In this document: positions 19,015 to 27,033 of the stretch, piece after piece
How positions within the stretch are numbered: position 1 is the stretch's first letter
How the letters are laid out: each line of letters opens with the position of its first letter
DNA from: Bradyrhizobium sp. Arg816
GTDB lineage: Bacteria; Pseudomonadota; Alphaproteobacteria; Rhizobiales; Xanthobacteraceae
DNA length: 64,000 nt
Direction of reading: 5' to 3'
Assembly (NCBI RefSeq): GCF_029989365.1
Contig: NZ_JAPRAQ010000004.1
Span: forward strand, 1-64,000
The notes under the pieces: model-generated
What the model was told of the DNA's origin: nothing
Database searches by the model: none
What the model saw: only the letters and a program-made list of their open reading frames with translations
Made by a program: the position numbers and the translations under genes

Positions 19015-20114
19015 TGCGGGGCAATTTCACACATCTGAGGCGTCTTCTGCTCGCCGGCATCGTCTGCGTGCTGGGCGCGGCGGTGCTCACCTATCTCGTC
19101 GATCCCCTGCAACTGTTTCGCCCGTCGCGACTGGCCTTCTATTCCGACGACACGCGCGTGCAGAATGCTGGGCTAATCCGCAGCCAATCGTTCGACACCG
19201 CCTTCATGGGCACCTCGCTCGCGATCCATTTCCGCCAGAGCGACATCGATCGCGCGCTCGGCGTCCACTCGCTCAAGCTGGCAATGACCGGGTCCAATTC
19301 GCGCCAGCAGGGCTTTGTGCTGGAGCAGGCGATCGGGCGCGGCGCCCGGCGCGTGGTGTGGGCGATGGACGATTTCATCTTTGTCGATGCGGCGGATATC
19401 GAGGCCGATCCCTTTCTCTCCGTCGATCTCTATCGCCAAACGACGAAGGGCATCGCGTCCTATCTGTTCAGCGCCGCGATGGCGAAGGAATCCCTGTTCG
19501 CGCTGCTGCGGTCGATCCCGCAGCTGCAACAGCCGCTGGCGCGGGCGGCGCCGTTTCTCCCCGTCAAGTTCGCGCTGTCCGACGTCGACGACATCTACGC
19601 GCTGCCGCGCGATTTCGACGTCGCGCGTGACTACAATGCGAAGAAGACGCTTGCCTCGTTCGCCTACATCACGAGCCCCGTGCGCAGCCGCTTCCTCGGC
19701 GAAGGCTATGGCTACGACGCCATGGTCCGGCATTTCGAGCGCGACGCCGCAGGCCTGATCACGCGTCATCCGGACGTGACTTTCGACATCTACCTCCCGC
19801 CCTATTCGATCCTGCAATTCGTTGCGATGCGCGATGCCTCGCCTGCAACGCTGAAGATCATCACCGACCTCACCGCGCGCATCGCCGAGCGGCTGACGCA
19901 GCTTCCGAATGTGCGTCTGTACGATTTCCGTGCGATCAGGGCGGTGACGCACGATCTCGATAACTACAGCGACGTCATCCATCATTCGCCGGTGGTGGAC
20001 GCGATGGTGCTGAGTTGGCTGGCGCGTGGGGAGTATCGCGTCGATCCCGAGGCGCCGCTCGCGTCGCTGGATGCGCTGAAGGCGCAGGTCGAAGCGTATC
20101 GAGTCGCGCACTGA
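19014..20114 (+). CDS. SGNH-like periplasmic partner of the MBOAT acyltransferase
   Basis: 366 residues; the ATG at 19014 overlaps the TGA of the MBOAT gene. A single N-terminal membrane anchor (about 10-30) is followed by a periplasmic domain. FDTAFMGTSLAIHF occupies the place of the SGNH block I nucleophile motif (GTS rather than GDS), and DLDNYSDVIHHSP near residue 320 has the Asp-x-x-His arrangement of block V. This layout matches AlgJ/AlgX- or DltD-like partners, which receive the acyl group outside the membrane. The family match is by motif and context only. Confidence 0.6.
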   Translation: MRGNFTHLRRLLLAGIVCVLGAAVLTYLVDPLQLFRPSRLAFYSDDTRVQNAGLIRSQSFDTAFMGTSLAIHFRQSDIDRALGVHSLKLAMTGSNSRQQGFVLEQAIGRGARRVVWAMDDFIFVDAADIEADPFLSVDLYRQTTKGIASYLFSAAMAKESLFALLRSIPQLQQPLARAAPFLPVKFALSDVDDIYALPRDFDVARDYNAKKTLASFAYITSPVRSRFLGEGYGYDAMVRHFERDAAGLITRHPDVTFDIYLPPYSILQFVAMRDASPATLKIITDLTARIAERLTQLPNVRLYDFRAIRAVTHDLDNYSDVIHHSPVVDAMVLSWLARGEYRVDPEAPLASLDALKAQVEAYRVAH

Positions 20115-20116
20115 AC

Positions 20117-20310
20117 TTCCCCTCTCCCCCTGTGGGAGGGTGGCTCGCAGCGTAGCGGCGAGACGGGTGAGGGGTATCTACCCGCGAGTCCATCTCGCAA
20201 TTGAGTTCGCTGAGACAACCCCTCATCCGGCGCCATAGCCGAAGCTTCGCTTCGGCGTTCCTAAGAACGGCGGCCGAAGGCCGCCTTCGCCACCTTCTCC
20301 CAACAAGGGG
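20117..20310. repeat. Dispersed repeat, CCTCTCCC / CTTCTCCC family
   Basis: A run CCCCTCTCCCCCTGTGGGAG, then GGTGAGGGG, then CCCCTCATCCGGCG, then CACCTTCTCCCAACAAGGGG with GAGAAGG. Several short inverted arms nest in it, including GAAGCTTCGCTTC. It fills the gap between the convergent genes ending at 20114 and 20357. Only one copy is complete in this window, so its status as a dispersed repeat rests on its form and on familiarity from related genomes. Confidence 0.5.
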
Positions 20311-20356
20311 AGAAGGAAGAAAGAAGCCCTGCGTTCGCAGGGACGACGGCGGCGCC

Positions 20357-21544
20357 TTACACCGCCACCTGCTCGCCGAGATAAGCGACCGCGGCTTCCA
20401 GCCCGCCCTTGCCGTGCGGGATCTTCAGCGCATTCAACCCGATCTCGATGACCCCCAGCGTGCCGAGCAGCATCGGCGCATTGACGTGGCCCATATGGGC
20501 GATGCGGAAGGCTTGTCCCGAGAGATCGCCGATGCCGGTGCCGAGCACGACGCCGCACTTGTCCTTGCAATAGCGTTGCAGCAGCGCCGGATCATGGCCG
20601 TTGCTCATGGTCACCGTGGTCACGGTGTTGGAGCGCTCGCTCGCCTCCGCGACGTTGAAGCCGAGCACCTGGCCTTCCGACCAGGCGGAGACGGCGCGGC
20701 GCGCGGCTTCGCCGAGCAGGCTATGGCGGCGGAAGGCGTTCTCCAGTCCTTCCTCGTGTAGCAGGTCGATCGCCTGGCGTAGCGCGAACAGCAGATGCAC
20801 CGGCGCGGTGCCGGCATATTTGCGATAGTGCTCGGTGCCCTCGCGCTCGCTCCAGCTCCAATACGGCGTGCTCATGTTGGCCTTCTTGTGCACCTCGAGC
20901 GCGCGCGCGTTGGCGGCGACGAAGCCGAGGCCGGGCGGGGTCATCAGGCCCTTCTGCGAGCCGGACATCGCGACGTCGATGCCCCATTTGTCCATCTCGA
21001 ACGGCATGCAGCCGAGCGAAGCGACGGTGTCGACCATGTACAGCGCGGGATGGCCGGCGGCCTTGATCGCCTTGCCGATCGCCTCGATGTCGTTCTGCAC
21101 GCCGGAAGCCGTATCGACCTGGACGACGACGACGGCCTTGATGGTGTGCTCCTTGTCGCGGCGCAGGCGCTCCTCGACCTCGTGCGGCCGCACCGCGCGG
21201 CGCCAGTCGCCCTTGAGCACCTCGACCTCGGCGCCCATCAGCGCTGCTGCGTGGCCCCAGCCGATCGCGAAGCGCCCGCTCTCCAGCACCAGCACCTTGT
21301 CGCCGCGCGACAGCACGTTGCTCAGCGCGGCTTCCCAGGCGCCGTGGCCGTTGGCGATGTAGATGTAGGACTTGCCCTTGGTCGCGAACAGCTTCGAGAT
21401 GTCTGCGAGAAGTGTATCGGTCAGCTCGTGCATCTCTTTGGAGTAGATGTCGATCGCCGGACGATGCATCGCCTGCAGCACCTCGTCGGGCATCGTGGTG
21501 GGCCCGGGGATGGCCAGAAATTCCCGGCCCGCGCGAACGGTCAT
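20357..21544 (-). CDS. Alanine-glyoxylate / serine-glyoxylate aminotransferase family protein
   Basis: 395-residue class V PLP-dependent aminotransferase. The opening LAIPGPTTMPDEVLQAM is typical. The PLP lysine is in SGSQKGLMTPPG (about residue 195), and the cofactor Asp lies in YMVDTVASLGCMPFEMD. GTGIGDLSGQAFRIAHMG near the end holds the substrate-carboxylate Arg. Family members use glyoxylate as amino acceptor and serine, alanine or related donors. AGGACC precedes the ATG. No glycine or serine pathway gene is adjacent, so the donor is not decided. Confidence 0.87.
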   Translation of the reverse strand: MTVRAGREFLAIPGPTTMPDEVLQAMHRPAIDIYSKEMHELTDTLLADISKLFATKGKSYIYIANGHGAWEAALSNVLSRGDKVLVLESGRFAIGWGHAAALMGAEVEVLKGDWRRAVRPHEVEERLRRDKEHTIKAVVVVQVDTASGVQNDIEAIGKAIKAAGHPALYMVDTVASLGCMPFEMDKWGIDVAMSGSQKGLMTPPGLGFVAANARALEVHKKANMSTPYWSWSEREGTEHYRKYAGTAPVHLLFALRQAIDLLHEEGLENAFRRHSLLGEAARRAVSAWSEGQVLGFNVAEASERSNTVTTVTMSNGHDPALLQRYCKDKCGVVLGTGIGDLSGQAFRIAHMGHVNAPMLLGTLGVIEIGLNALKIPHGKGGLEAAVAYLGEQVAV

Positions 21545-21661
21545 TGCTGTTGGTCCTTGTGTCGTGATGACAGTCTGGAGGGTTGCTCGCTTAGGCTTTT
21601 ACGCGTTGGAGGCAACTAAGAAAAGCGCGTAAAACGCAGGTCTGGGGTGGTTTTTGTTCGA

Positions 21662-21706
21662 GCATGGTCTTGTCGGAAAACCGCCTCACACTTTTCCGGA
21701 CCATGC
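21662..21706. repeat. Short palindromic repeat, GCATGGTC-TTTTCCGGACCATGC
   Basis: The ends GCATGGTC and GACCATGC are exact inverted copies, with GGAAAACCG inside pairing imperfectly with CTTTTCCGG. It lies immediately beyond the 3' end of the nuclease gene (21709) and could act as its terminator. The form is common in Bradyrhizobium intergenic regions. Confidence 0.55.
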
Positions 21707-21708
21707 AC

Positions 21709-22434
21709 TCATCTCTTGGTTTCCCGGCAGCCGGCGGCTTCAGCCTCTTCCACCGAGCAGAACCAGCGGGTGCCCTTGCTGATCTTCATCTTGATCTGGG
21801 TGTACCAGCGGCTGGTCGGCTGGTGATAGATGCACTCGCCGGCGGTGTTGACGTTGCCCTTGATGGTGCAGTCCGGCGAGGGCGCGACGGGCCCGGAGGC
21901 CGAGGCGAGCAGCACCGCATGCGCGCCCTCGGGCGGCTTGGTCGCGCCCAGGATGGTGGTCTTCTTGTTGCGGACGCGCCAGTCCCACGGCGCGATGAAG
22001 GCGCCCTGCCACATGCCGGCTTTGGCCTCGCGCGCGGCGGCCTCATCGGGTTCGTAGTCGTGCGAGACGCGGGTGTAGGCGAGTGCCCAGCCGCTGCGCA
22101 CCAGCCATTTCTGGATGTCCTCGCCGCCGACCTCGCAGCGCGCCACGGTGCGGCCGCGCCGGTCGATCGCGCGGGCGTGGCAGACCCAGTTCTTTCCTTC
22201 GGTGTATTTGGCGAGTTCGTCGCGCGCCGCGATGCCGCAGGTCCAGCGCTCGCCCTTGGTGTTGAGGCAGAGCTGGTCGGACGACGGCGCGTCGATGCCG
22301 CCGAGCCGGATCCGCGTATTGCCGATCACGACGGAATCGCCGTCGCGGACCTTTGCCGTGCCGGTGATGTCGGCGGCCTCGGCCAGCGAGGGGATGGCGA
22401 GCAAAGACAGCGCAATCAGGAATTTTCGCAACAT
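21709..22434 (-). CDS. Secreted thermonuclease-family protein (SNase domain)
   Basis: 241 residues from the ATG at 22434; the longer frame to 22530 would place 32 unrelated residues before the signal peptide. Signal peptide: LRKFLIALSLLAIPSLAEA, cleaved before ADITG. The SNase domain (about 22-140) has AKVRDGDSVVIGNTRIRLGG with IDAPSSDQLC. The catalytic Arg residues are kept in RIRLGG and GRTVARC, but the Glu expected after DAPE or DTPE is not obvious (DAPSSDQ). The C-terminal 90 residues hold four Cys and no recognised domain. It should act in the periplasm or outside. Confidence 0.78.
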   Translation of the reverse strand: MLRKFLIALSLLAIPSLAEAADITGTAKVRDGDSVVIGNTRIRLGGIDAPSSDQLCLNTKGERWTCGIAARDELAKYTEGKNWVCHARAIDRRGRTVARCEVGGEDIQKWLVRSGWALAYTRVSHDYEPDEAAAREAKAGMWQGAFIAPWDWRVRNKKTTILGATKPPEGAHAVLLASASGPVAPSPDCTIKGNVNTAGECIYHQPTSRWYTQIKMKISKGTRWFCSVEEAEAAGCRETKR

Positions 22435-22555
22435 GCCGGTCCGCGTGTTCAGGACAATCTCGATAAGCCGCGCAATTGTGGTCGGCTTTTGTCCGCCCGG
22501 CCAGCATATGCCTAACGATTGAGCTTTCAACTTCCCGTCATTGTGGCGGGCCTTC

Positions 22556-22722
22556 GCTTACCCTCCCCTGGAGGGGGAGGGTCGGCACGCGATCGAGCGA
22601 AGCGAGATTTCGTGACGGGGGGGGTGATCTCTCCACTCGGGCACTGTTCGTCGCGGAGAGACCGTCACCCCACCCCGCTCGCGCTGCGCGCGATCGACCC
22701 TCCCCCTCCAGGGGAGGGTAAG
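22556..22722. repeat. MITE-like element with 28-bp perfect terminal inverted repeats
   Basis: The left end begins CTTACCCTCCCCTGGAGG and continues to 22583; the right end (22695-22722) is its exact reverse complement. An inner pair of arms (GTGATCTCTCC and GGAGAGACCGTCACC) nests within. A homologous element in inverted orientation is at 62602-62776, and a single arm is at 27007-27029. No coding capacity. Confidence 0.85.
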
Positions 22723-22730
22723 AGGACTCA

Positions 22731-24458
22731 TCACCCCCGCGCCATCGCCCGCTTCGCTACCGCCAGCGCCATCAGCACGAAGGCCGACGTCACCTCGGGA
22801 CCACCCACCAGAATCCGCGTCGGCGTCTTCATCTTGTTCCATTCATAGGCGCGGAACGGGCCGCGGCGGCCGCCTTCGCCGAGGCTCGCGACGATCACGT
22901 TCAGCGCCGGTGCAAAGGCGCGCGGGTCGGCGCCGAGATGGCCGAGCGCGATCAGCGCCAGCGCTGCGTCGAACACGTTCATCTCCGCGGCCATCAGCTC
23001 GCCCTTGACGTAGGAGAGCACGCGATGGCGGATGAAATCGAAATCGCCGTCGGGGTCGATCGCCGCCTGCGCCGCCAGCGGCAGCGCCAGGAAGGCCGCA
23101 TAGCAGCGGCCGAAATAGGCGCTGTAGAGCTCGGGCAGATAATAGATGTGCGAGCGCGGATTGGCGAAGGCACCGCTGGCGGCGAGCCGCTTCTGGAAGC
23201 CGATGATCCGGTGCACGGTGGCCAGCCGCGCCGGCGTCTCCAAAACCTTCCAGCGCGCGAGGTTGCGGAAGCTCACCTCGAGAATGTCGAGATTGAGCGT
23301 CGGATCGAGATCGTTGCCATAGGGCCGCTCGCCTTTGAGGTTGTCGATCCAGGTCGCGACGCCGCCCTCGTAGTCGATGTTGTCGTTGAGCGGCACGGTC
23401 ACGCGCGGTTCGTTGACGCCGGCGAGCACCTGATAGCCCGAATAGAAGTCCAGCAGCGGCTGGTCGATGATCGGATCGGTGCAGCCGGCTTGGGTCGCTG
23501 CCGAGATCGAGCACGCCGTGGTGTCGCAATCCGGCACGTAGACGCCGAAGCCGAGGTCCTGCTTGATCTGGGCGAAGAAACGGGAAAAGCGCGGATGCGG
23601 CGCCGGCGCGAGCGCGGTGATGACATTGAAGCGTGTGCCGTCGATACCCTCGACTTCCTCGCGGCTGATGTTGACGCAGAAATCGACCATGTCGGCGATC
23701 GCACGCTCGGTTGCAATCTTGTCGGCCGGCGAGGCGAGCCCGGTCTCGACATAGCTCAGCAGCGCCTCGATGAAGAACGCGTCGTAATAGGCCGAGCGGT
23801 GTCGGATCTGTACCGGCTCCCACATCGGCTCGGCAACGCCGCTCCAGGGCGGATTGACGACGGCCGCTGCCGGCGAGCGCGCGATGAAGACGCGGGCGAG
23901 GTTGAACAGCAGCGAGGAGTTCTTGTAGCCGCGCGCGTTCAGCCCCGTCAGCGCCATGGTCAGCTCGCGGCCGCGGACATCGGGGTCGCCGATCAGGTTG
24001 AAGGCGGCATAGGTCGGCAGGAAACCGTTCTTGCGGTACGAGCCGAGCAGATGCTGCGCGCAGTCGCGGATCACGCCGTCGATCTGCGCTTGTTGCGGCG
24101 CTAATCCGGTGAATATCGCCGGCGGCGGTTTTGGATGATCGAGCGCGATGCTGTCGACGAGATCGGCGACGGGCTGGCCGACCGCCGCCCAATCGGGCTC
24201 GGCGTCGTCGCGCGCCCGCGCCAGCGCCGTGCGAAGCCGGCTCAGCTTCGCCTCGTCGCGCAACTCGGGCAGCCCGGCGCGACGGAGCAGGATCCGCAAT
24301 GCGGGATTGCCGAGCGCGGTCTTGTAGAATTTGGCCAGATGCGGATCGCCGCTGGCCGGGCCCGACAATACGGGATCGCAGACGTCGTAAAGCGAGGGGC
24401 CGTCTTTTCGCGCCGTCAGCGCCCGGCAGGCGGCGCCGGCAAAATAATGAAAGCTCAT
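22731..24458 (-). CDS. Unknown protein, possible alpha/alpha-toroid (terpenoid cyclase-like) fold
   Basis: 575 residues from the ATG at 24458, where SFHYFAGAACRAL begins; an ATG at 24509 is possible. No signal peptide or membrane helix. The protein looks all-helical, with aromatic-rich turns (RSAYYDAFFIEALLSYVETG). Around residue 315 it has PDCDTTACSISAATQ, which resembles the DxDTTA motif of squalene-hopene cyclase and prenyltransferase-like toroids, though the classic QW repeats are not evident. It is not adjacent to isoprenoid genes. I do not know the function. Confidence 0.5.
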   Translation of the reverse strand: MSFHYFAGAACRALTARKDGPSLYDVCDPVLSGPASGDPHLAKFYKTALGNPALRILLRRAGLPELRDEAKLSRLRTALARARDDAEPDWAAVGQPVADLVDSIALDHPKPPPAIFTGLAPQQAQIDGVIRDCAQHLLGSYRKNGFLPTYAAFNLIGDPDVRGRELTMALTGLNARGYKNSSLLFNLARVFIARSPAAAVVNPPWSGVAEPMWEPVQIRHRSAYYDAFFIEALLSYVETGLASPADKIATERAIADMVDFCVNISREEVEGIDGTRFNVITALAPAPHPRFSRFFAQIKQDLGFGVYVPDCDTTACSISAATQAGCTDPIIDQPLLDFYSGYQVLAGVNEPRVTVPLNDNIDYEGGVATWIDNLKGERPYGNDLDPTLNLDILEVSFRNLARWKVLETPARLATVHRIIGFQKRLAASGAFANPRSHIYYLPELYSAYFGRCYAAFLALPLAAQAAIDPDGDFDFIRHRVLSYVKGELMAAEMNVFDAALALIALGHLGADPRAFAPALNVIVASLGEGGRRGPFRAYEWNKMKTPTRILVGGPEVTSAFVLMALAVAKRAMARG

Positions 24459-24879
24459 GAAATACCTGGTCGCGGGGTCTTGGCCAGGGGCCGGCCGGCA
24501 CGCTCCCATCTGCGCGCCACCCCCTCCAAGTCTTTGAAAAAGCTACCCGGATTCGCGGGAAATTCAAATGTGATGGCGGTCACGGAAAAATCGGGCACGG
24601 GAGCTGCGTGATTAAGGCCGTTACAAGGGGCTCGCGACGAAAAAACGTGCAAATTCTGCTCGGATGATTAACCAATATATTCAGTCGCTTAGCTCAAATT
24701 TTGGGCGATCTATTGCCGGGGAGGAGATATCCGGTTAAGGCTTTGTTTGGTGCGGCGCCGCAAATTGCGCGCAGTTCGGGGGCACATCCCCGGCCAATCC
24801 CTCAAACCTGAAGCCACCATCGCGCTACTCAAACATTGTGCGCGCGCTTGGCTGGTCTTTGGCACAGGAACGAACCGAG
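24459..24879. other. Divergent intergenic region, AT-richer core
   Basis: No gene is supported in this 421-bp gap between divergent genes. The part 24600-24740 is distinctly AT-richer (AACCAATATATTCAG, CTCAAATTTTGGG) than the flanks and probably carries the promoters of the caspase-like gene to the right and the 575-residue gene to the left. A GGGGAGGAGATATC stretch near 24718 looks like a ribosome binding site but no good start follows it. Confidence 0.5.
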
Positions 24880-25731
24880 ATGAATGTAAGGCAGCTCGAC
24901 ATCTCCCGCCGCACGATCGCGGTCGCCGCAGCCCTCATCGGCACGGTGTCGCTCGTGATCGGCGCCCATGCTGCCCTCAACATGCGCGCGATCGATGCCG
25001 CCAAGGCCGTGTCGACCGACCAGGTCACCGGCTCGATCGGCCAGTCGTCCCGCCTCGCCCTCGTCATCGGCAATGGACATTATCCCGACGCCAGCGCGCC
25101 GCTGACGCAGTCGATCAACGACGCCCGCGCGCTGTCCTCGTCGCTCCGCAAGAACGGCTTTGACGTCGACATGGTGGAAGACGCCACCAAGGACGACATG
25201 GTCCGCGCCGTCAATCGCCTGAAGTCCCGGATCAAGCGCGACACCGTCGTCATGCTGTTCTTCGGCGGCTACGGCGTGCAGGCCGGCCGCGAGAGCTACA
25301 TGCTGCCGGTCGATGCCGTGATCTGGAAGGAAAGCGACGTCCGCCGCCAGGGCGTGTCCATCGACGGCGTGCTCGACATGATGAAGGAGCAGGGCGCCAA
25401 GGCCAAGCTCGTCGTCGTCGACGCCTCCCGCCGTAACCCTTACGAGCGCCGCTTCCGCTCGTACAGCCACGGCCTCGCACCGATCAGTGCGCCCGACAAC
25501 GCGTTGATCCTGTCTTCGGCTTCGCCCGGCAAGGTCGTCGACGACGGCAAGGGCGAGCACAGCGTGCTGGTGAGCGAGTTCCTCACCAATCTCACTGCGC
25601 AGGGCAGCGCCGAAAGCGTCTTCAACAAGACCCGCGTCGCCATCTCGCGCGCCTCCGAAGGCGACCAGGTCCCGACCATCTCCTCCTCGCTGCTCGAGGA
25701 CGTCCATTTCGGCGAAGCAGCTGGCGGCTAG
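24880..25731 (+). CDS. Caspase-fold (C14) protein lacking the catalytic dyad
   Basis: 283 residues from the ATG at 24880; an upstream in-frame GTG at 24838 is less likely. An N-terminal hydrophobic segment (about 12-32) is a signal peptide or anchor, so the domain is periplasmic. The p20-type caspase fold starts at RLALVIGNGHYP (about 58). Where active members have SGHG and DAC, this protein has FFGGYGVQ (Tyr131 in place of His) and VVDASRRNPY (Ser183 in place of Cys). It is thus a probable pseudoenzyme. The paralogue at 54902-56434 shares the same blocks plus TPRs. Confidence 0.82.
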   Translation: MNVRQLDISRRTIAVAAALIGTVSLVIGAHAALNMRAIDAAKAVSTDQVTGSIGQSSRLALVIGNGHYPDASAPLTQSINDARALSSSLRKNGFDVDMVEDATKDDMVRAVNRLKSRIKRDTVVMLFFGGYGVQAGRESYMLPVDAVIWKESDVRRQGVSIDGVLDMMKEQGAKAKLVVVDASRRNPYERRFRSYSHGLAPISAPDNALILSSASPGKVVDDGKGEHSVLVSEFLTNLTAQGSAESVFNKTRVAISRASEGDQVPTISSSLLEDVHFGEAAGG

Positions 25732-25740
25732 CCGCAAATC

Positions 25741-25831
25741 GTAGGGCGGGCAAAGGCGCAAAGCGCCGTGCCCACCATCTCTTCAGGATTTCGATGGAAG
25801 ACGTGGGCACACTTCGCTTTGCCCACCCTAC
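25741..25831. repeat. Dispersed palindromic repeat, GTAGGGTGGGCAAAG family (second copy)
   Basis: It starts GTAGGGCGGGCAAAGGCG and ends CGCTTTGCCCACCCTAC, matching the ends of the copy at 15067-15190, with CCGTGCCCACC and GTGGGCAC as an inner inverted pair. Confidence 0.8.
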
Positions 25832-25864
25832 GATATGCGCGTGTATGCGCACACTGTCCCCACA

Positions 25865-25951
25865 CTCGTCATTGCGAGCGAAGCGAAGCAATCCAGAATC
25901 TTTCCGCGGAAAGACTCTGGATTGCTTCGTCGCTTCGCTCCTCGCAATGAC
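25865..25951. repeat. Dispersed palindromic repeat, CATTGCGAGCGAAGCGAAG family
   Basis: Long inverted arms: TCATTGCGAGCGAAGC with AATCCAGA on the left, TCTGGATT then GCTTCGCTCCTCGCAATGA on the right, around a CCGCGG centre. It lies in the convergent gap between 25731 and 25966. The form is well known from Bradyrhizobium and Rhodopseudomonas genomes; only one copy occurs here. Confidence 0.75.
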
Positions 25952-25965
25952 GAGTGCGGCGAGAC

Positions 25966-26853
25966 CTACTTCGCAGCTTCCGTGGCCATCACCGGGCGCA
26001 CCGGATCGCCTTCGCGCAGGATCGCGCCGGCGCGGGCGACGACGATATCGCCTTCGTTGAGGCCGTCGCGAACCTCGATATTGCCGCCCGACATCAGCCC
26101 GATCTCGACCCGCTTGGTCTCGACGCGGTTGCGGCGGATCACCTGCACCACGGTGCCGGCGGTGGAGTACTGCACCGAGGTCAGGGGCACCGCGACGTTG
26201 CAGCTCTGCCCGGTCTTGATCAGCGCGCGCCCGCTCGCGTTCAGCAGCAACCGCTTCTGCGAGGAGATGCCGATATAGACCATGCCCTGCTGGATGTTCG
26301 GCTCGACGGTCGGTCCGATGCGGCGCACCTTGCCGTCGAGATCGCCCGCGCCGGCAATGCGCACGCTCGCCTGCTGGCCGACCGCGAGCTTGCGAATATC
26401 GGTGGTCGCGACCAGGCCGACGAGATCATATTCGCTGCGCGCCACGATCGTGAACAGCGCCTCGCCCTTGGCCGAGGCGAGGTTGCCGATCTGCGCGGTC
26501 GACGTCGCGATCACGCCCGCCACGGGGGCGGTGACCTGAAGCGTGCCACCTTCGGGCAGTGCCAGCCGTGCCAGCACCTGGCCGGCCGTGGTGGTGTCGC
26601 CGGCTTCCGCCAGCACGTCCGTGACCTTCAGGCCGGGACGTTCCGGCCGCACGGAGGTCTCCTCGCGCGCGATGATCGTGCCGGTGGCCTCGACGATGTC
26701 GGAGAAGCAGGATTTTGCGACCTTCAGCACCGTGACCGCGGGCCCCTTGGGCGCGTCGTCATCGGCGGCGCGCGCGGGCTGGGCGGACAGCAGAACCAGT
26801 CCGGCGAGAGCAACGAGTTTTTGGGAAAAGGAACGCGCAGGCAATGGACGCAT
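25966..26853 (-). CDS. Orphan RND-type periplasmic adaptor (membrane fusion) protein
   Basis: 295 residues. Signal peptide with cleavage near AQPARA-ADDD. The lipoyl-like and beta-barrel parts of the HlyD/AcrA adaptor family follow: CFSDIVEATGTIIAREETSVRPE, LQVTAPVAGVIAT, VGQQASVRI, and a C-terminal RVEIGLMSGGNIEVRDGLNEGD. No pump gene is next to it. The adaptor at 52977-53906, which has a pump, shares the CFSD-V--TG and the final GL--GDIVVA blocks, so this one may serve that pump or another elsewhere. Confidence 0.8.
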   Translation of the reverse strand: MRPLPARSFSQKLVALAGLVLLSAQPARAADDDAPKGPAVTVLKVAKSCFSDIVEATGTIIAREETSVRPERPGLKVTDVLAEAGDTTTAGQVLARLALPEGGTLQVTAPVAGVIATSTAQIGNLASAKGEALFTIVARSEYDLVGLVATTDIRKLAVGQQASVRIAGAGDLDGKVRRIGPTVEPNIQQGMVYIGISSQKRLLLNASGRALIKTGQSCNVAVPLTSVQYSTAGTVVQVIRRNRVETKRVEIGLMSGGNIEVRDGLNEGDIVVARAGAILREGDPVRPVMATEAAK

Positions 26854-27006
26854 CGGTCATTCCGGTTGGGGCCTTGACGGCCTCATCGTTAGCAGAAGCA
26901 ACCGCAGCGGACCATGGGCCGGCCGGATGAGAATGCCGCAGCGCAGGCGGCGCGATGCCGCCTGTTGAATTAGTCGTGGCGCGAGCCAAGAGGTTCGCCG
27001 CCCCTT

Positions 27007-27029
27007 ACCCTCCCCCTCCAGGGGAGGGT
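27007..27029. terminator. Hairpin from a repeat arm, downstream of the lactonase-family gene
   Basis: ACCCTCCCC and GGGGAGGGT form a 9-bp stem around CTCCA, 5 bp beyond the minus-strand gene that ends at 27034. The sequence equals one terminal arm of the elements at 22556 and 62602, here without the rest. There is no T-run, so termination is uncertain. Confidence 0.45.
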
Positions 27030-27033
27030 GAGT

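Noticed and set aside
22556..22722. Repeat element considered as an insertion sequence
   Set aside because: Too short to code for a transposase and no target duplication is visible; better described as MITE-like.
22843..24567. Long minus-strand frame overlapping the 575-residue gene
   Set aside because: Arg/Ala-rich shadow of the real frame; no domain and poor codon-position bias.
24718..24740. Purine-rich GGGGAGGAGATATC as a ribosome binding site for a longer caspase-like gene
   Set aside because: No start codon in the caspase frame follows at a workable distance; the ATG at 24880 gives the expected N-terminal anchor.
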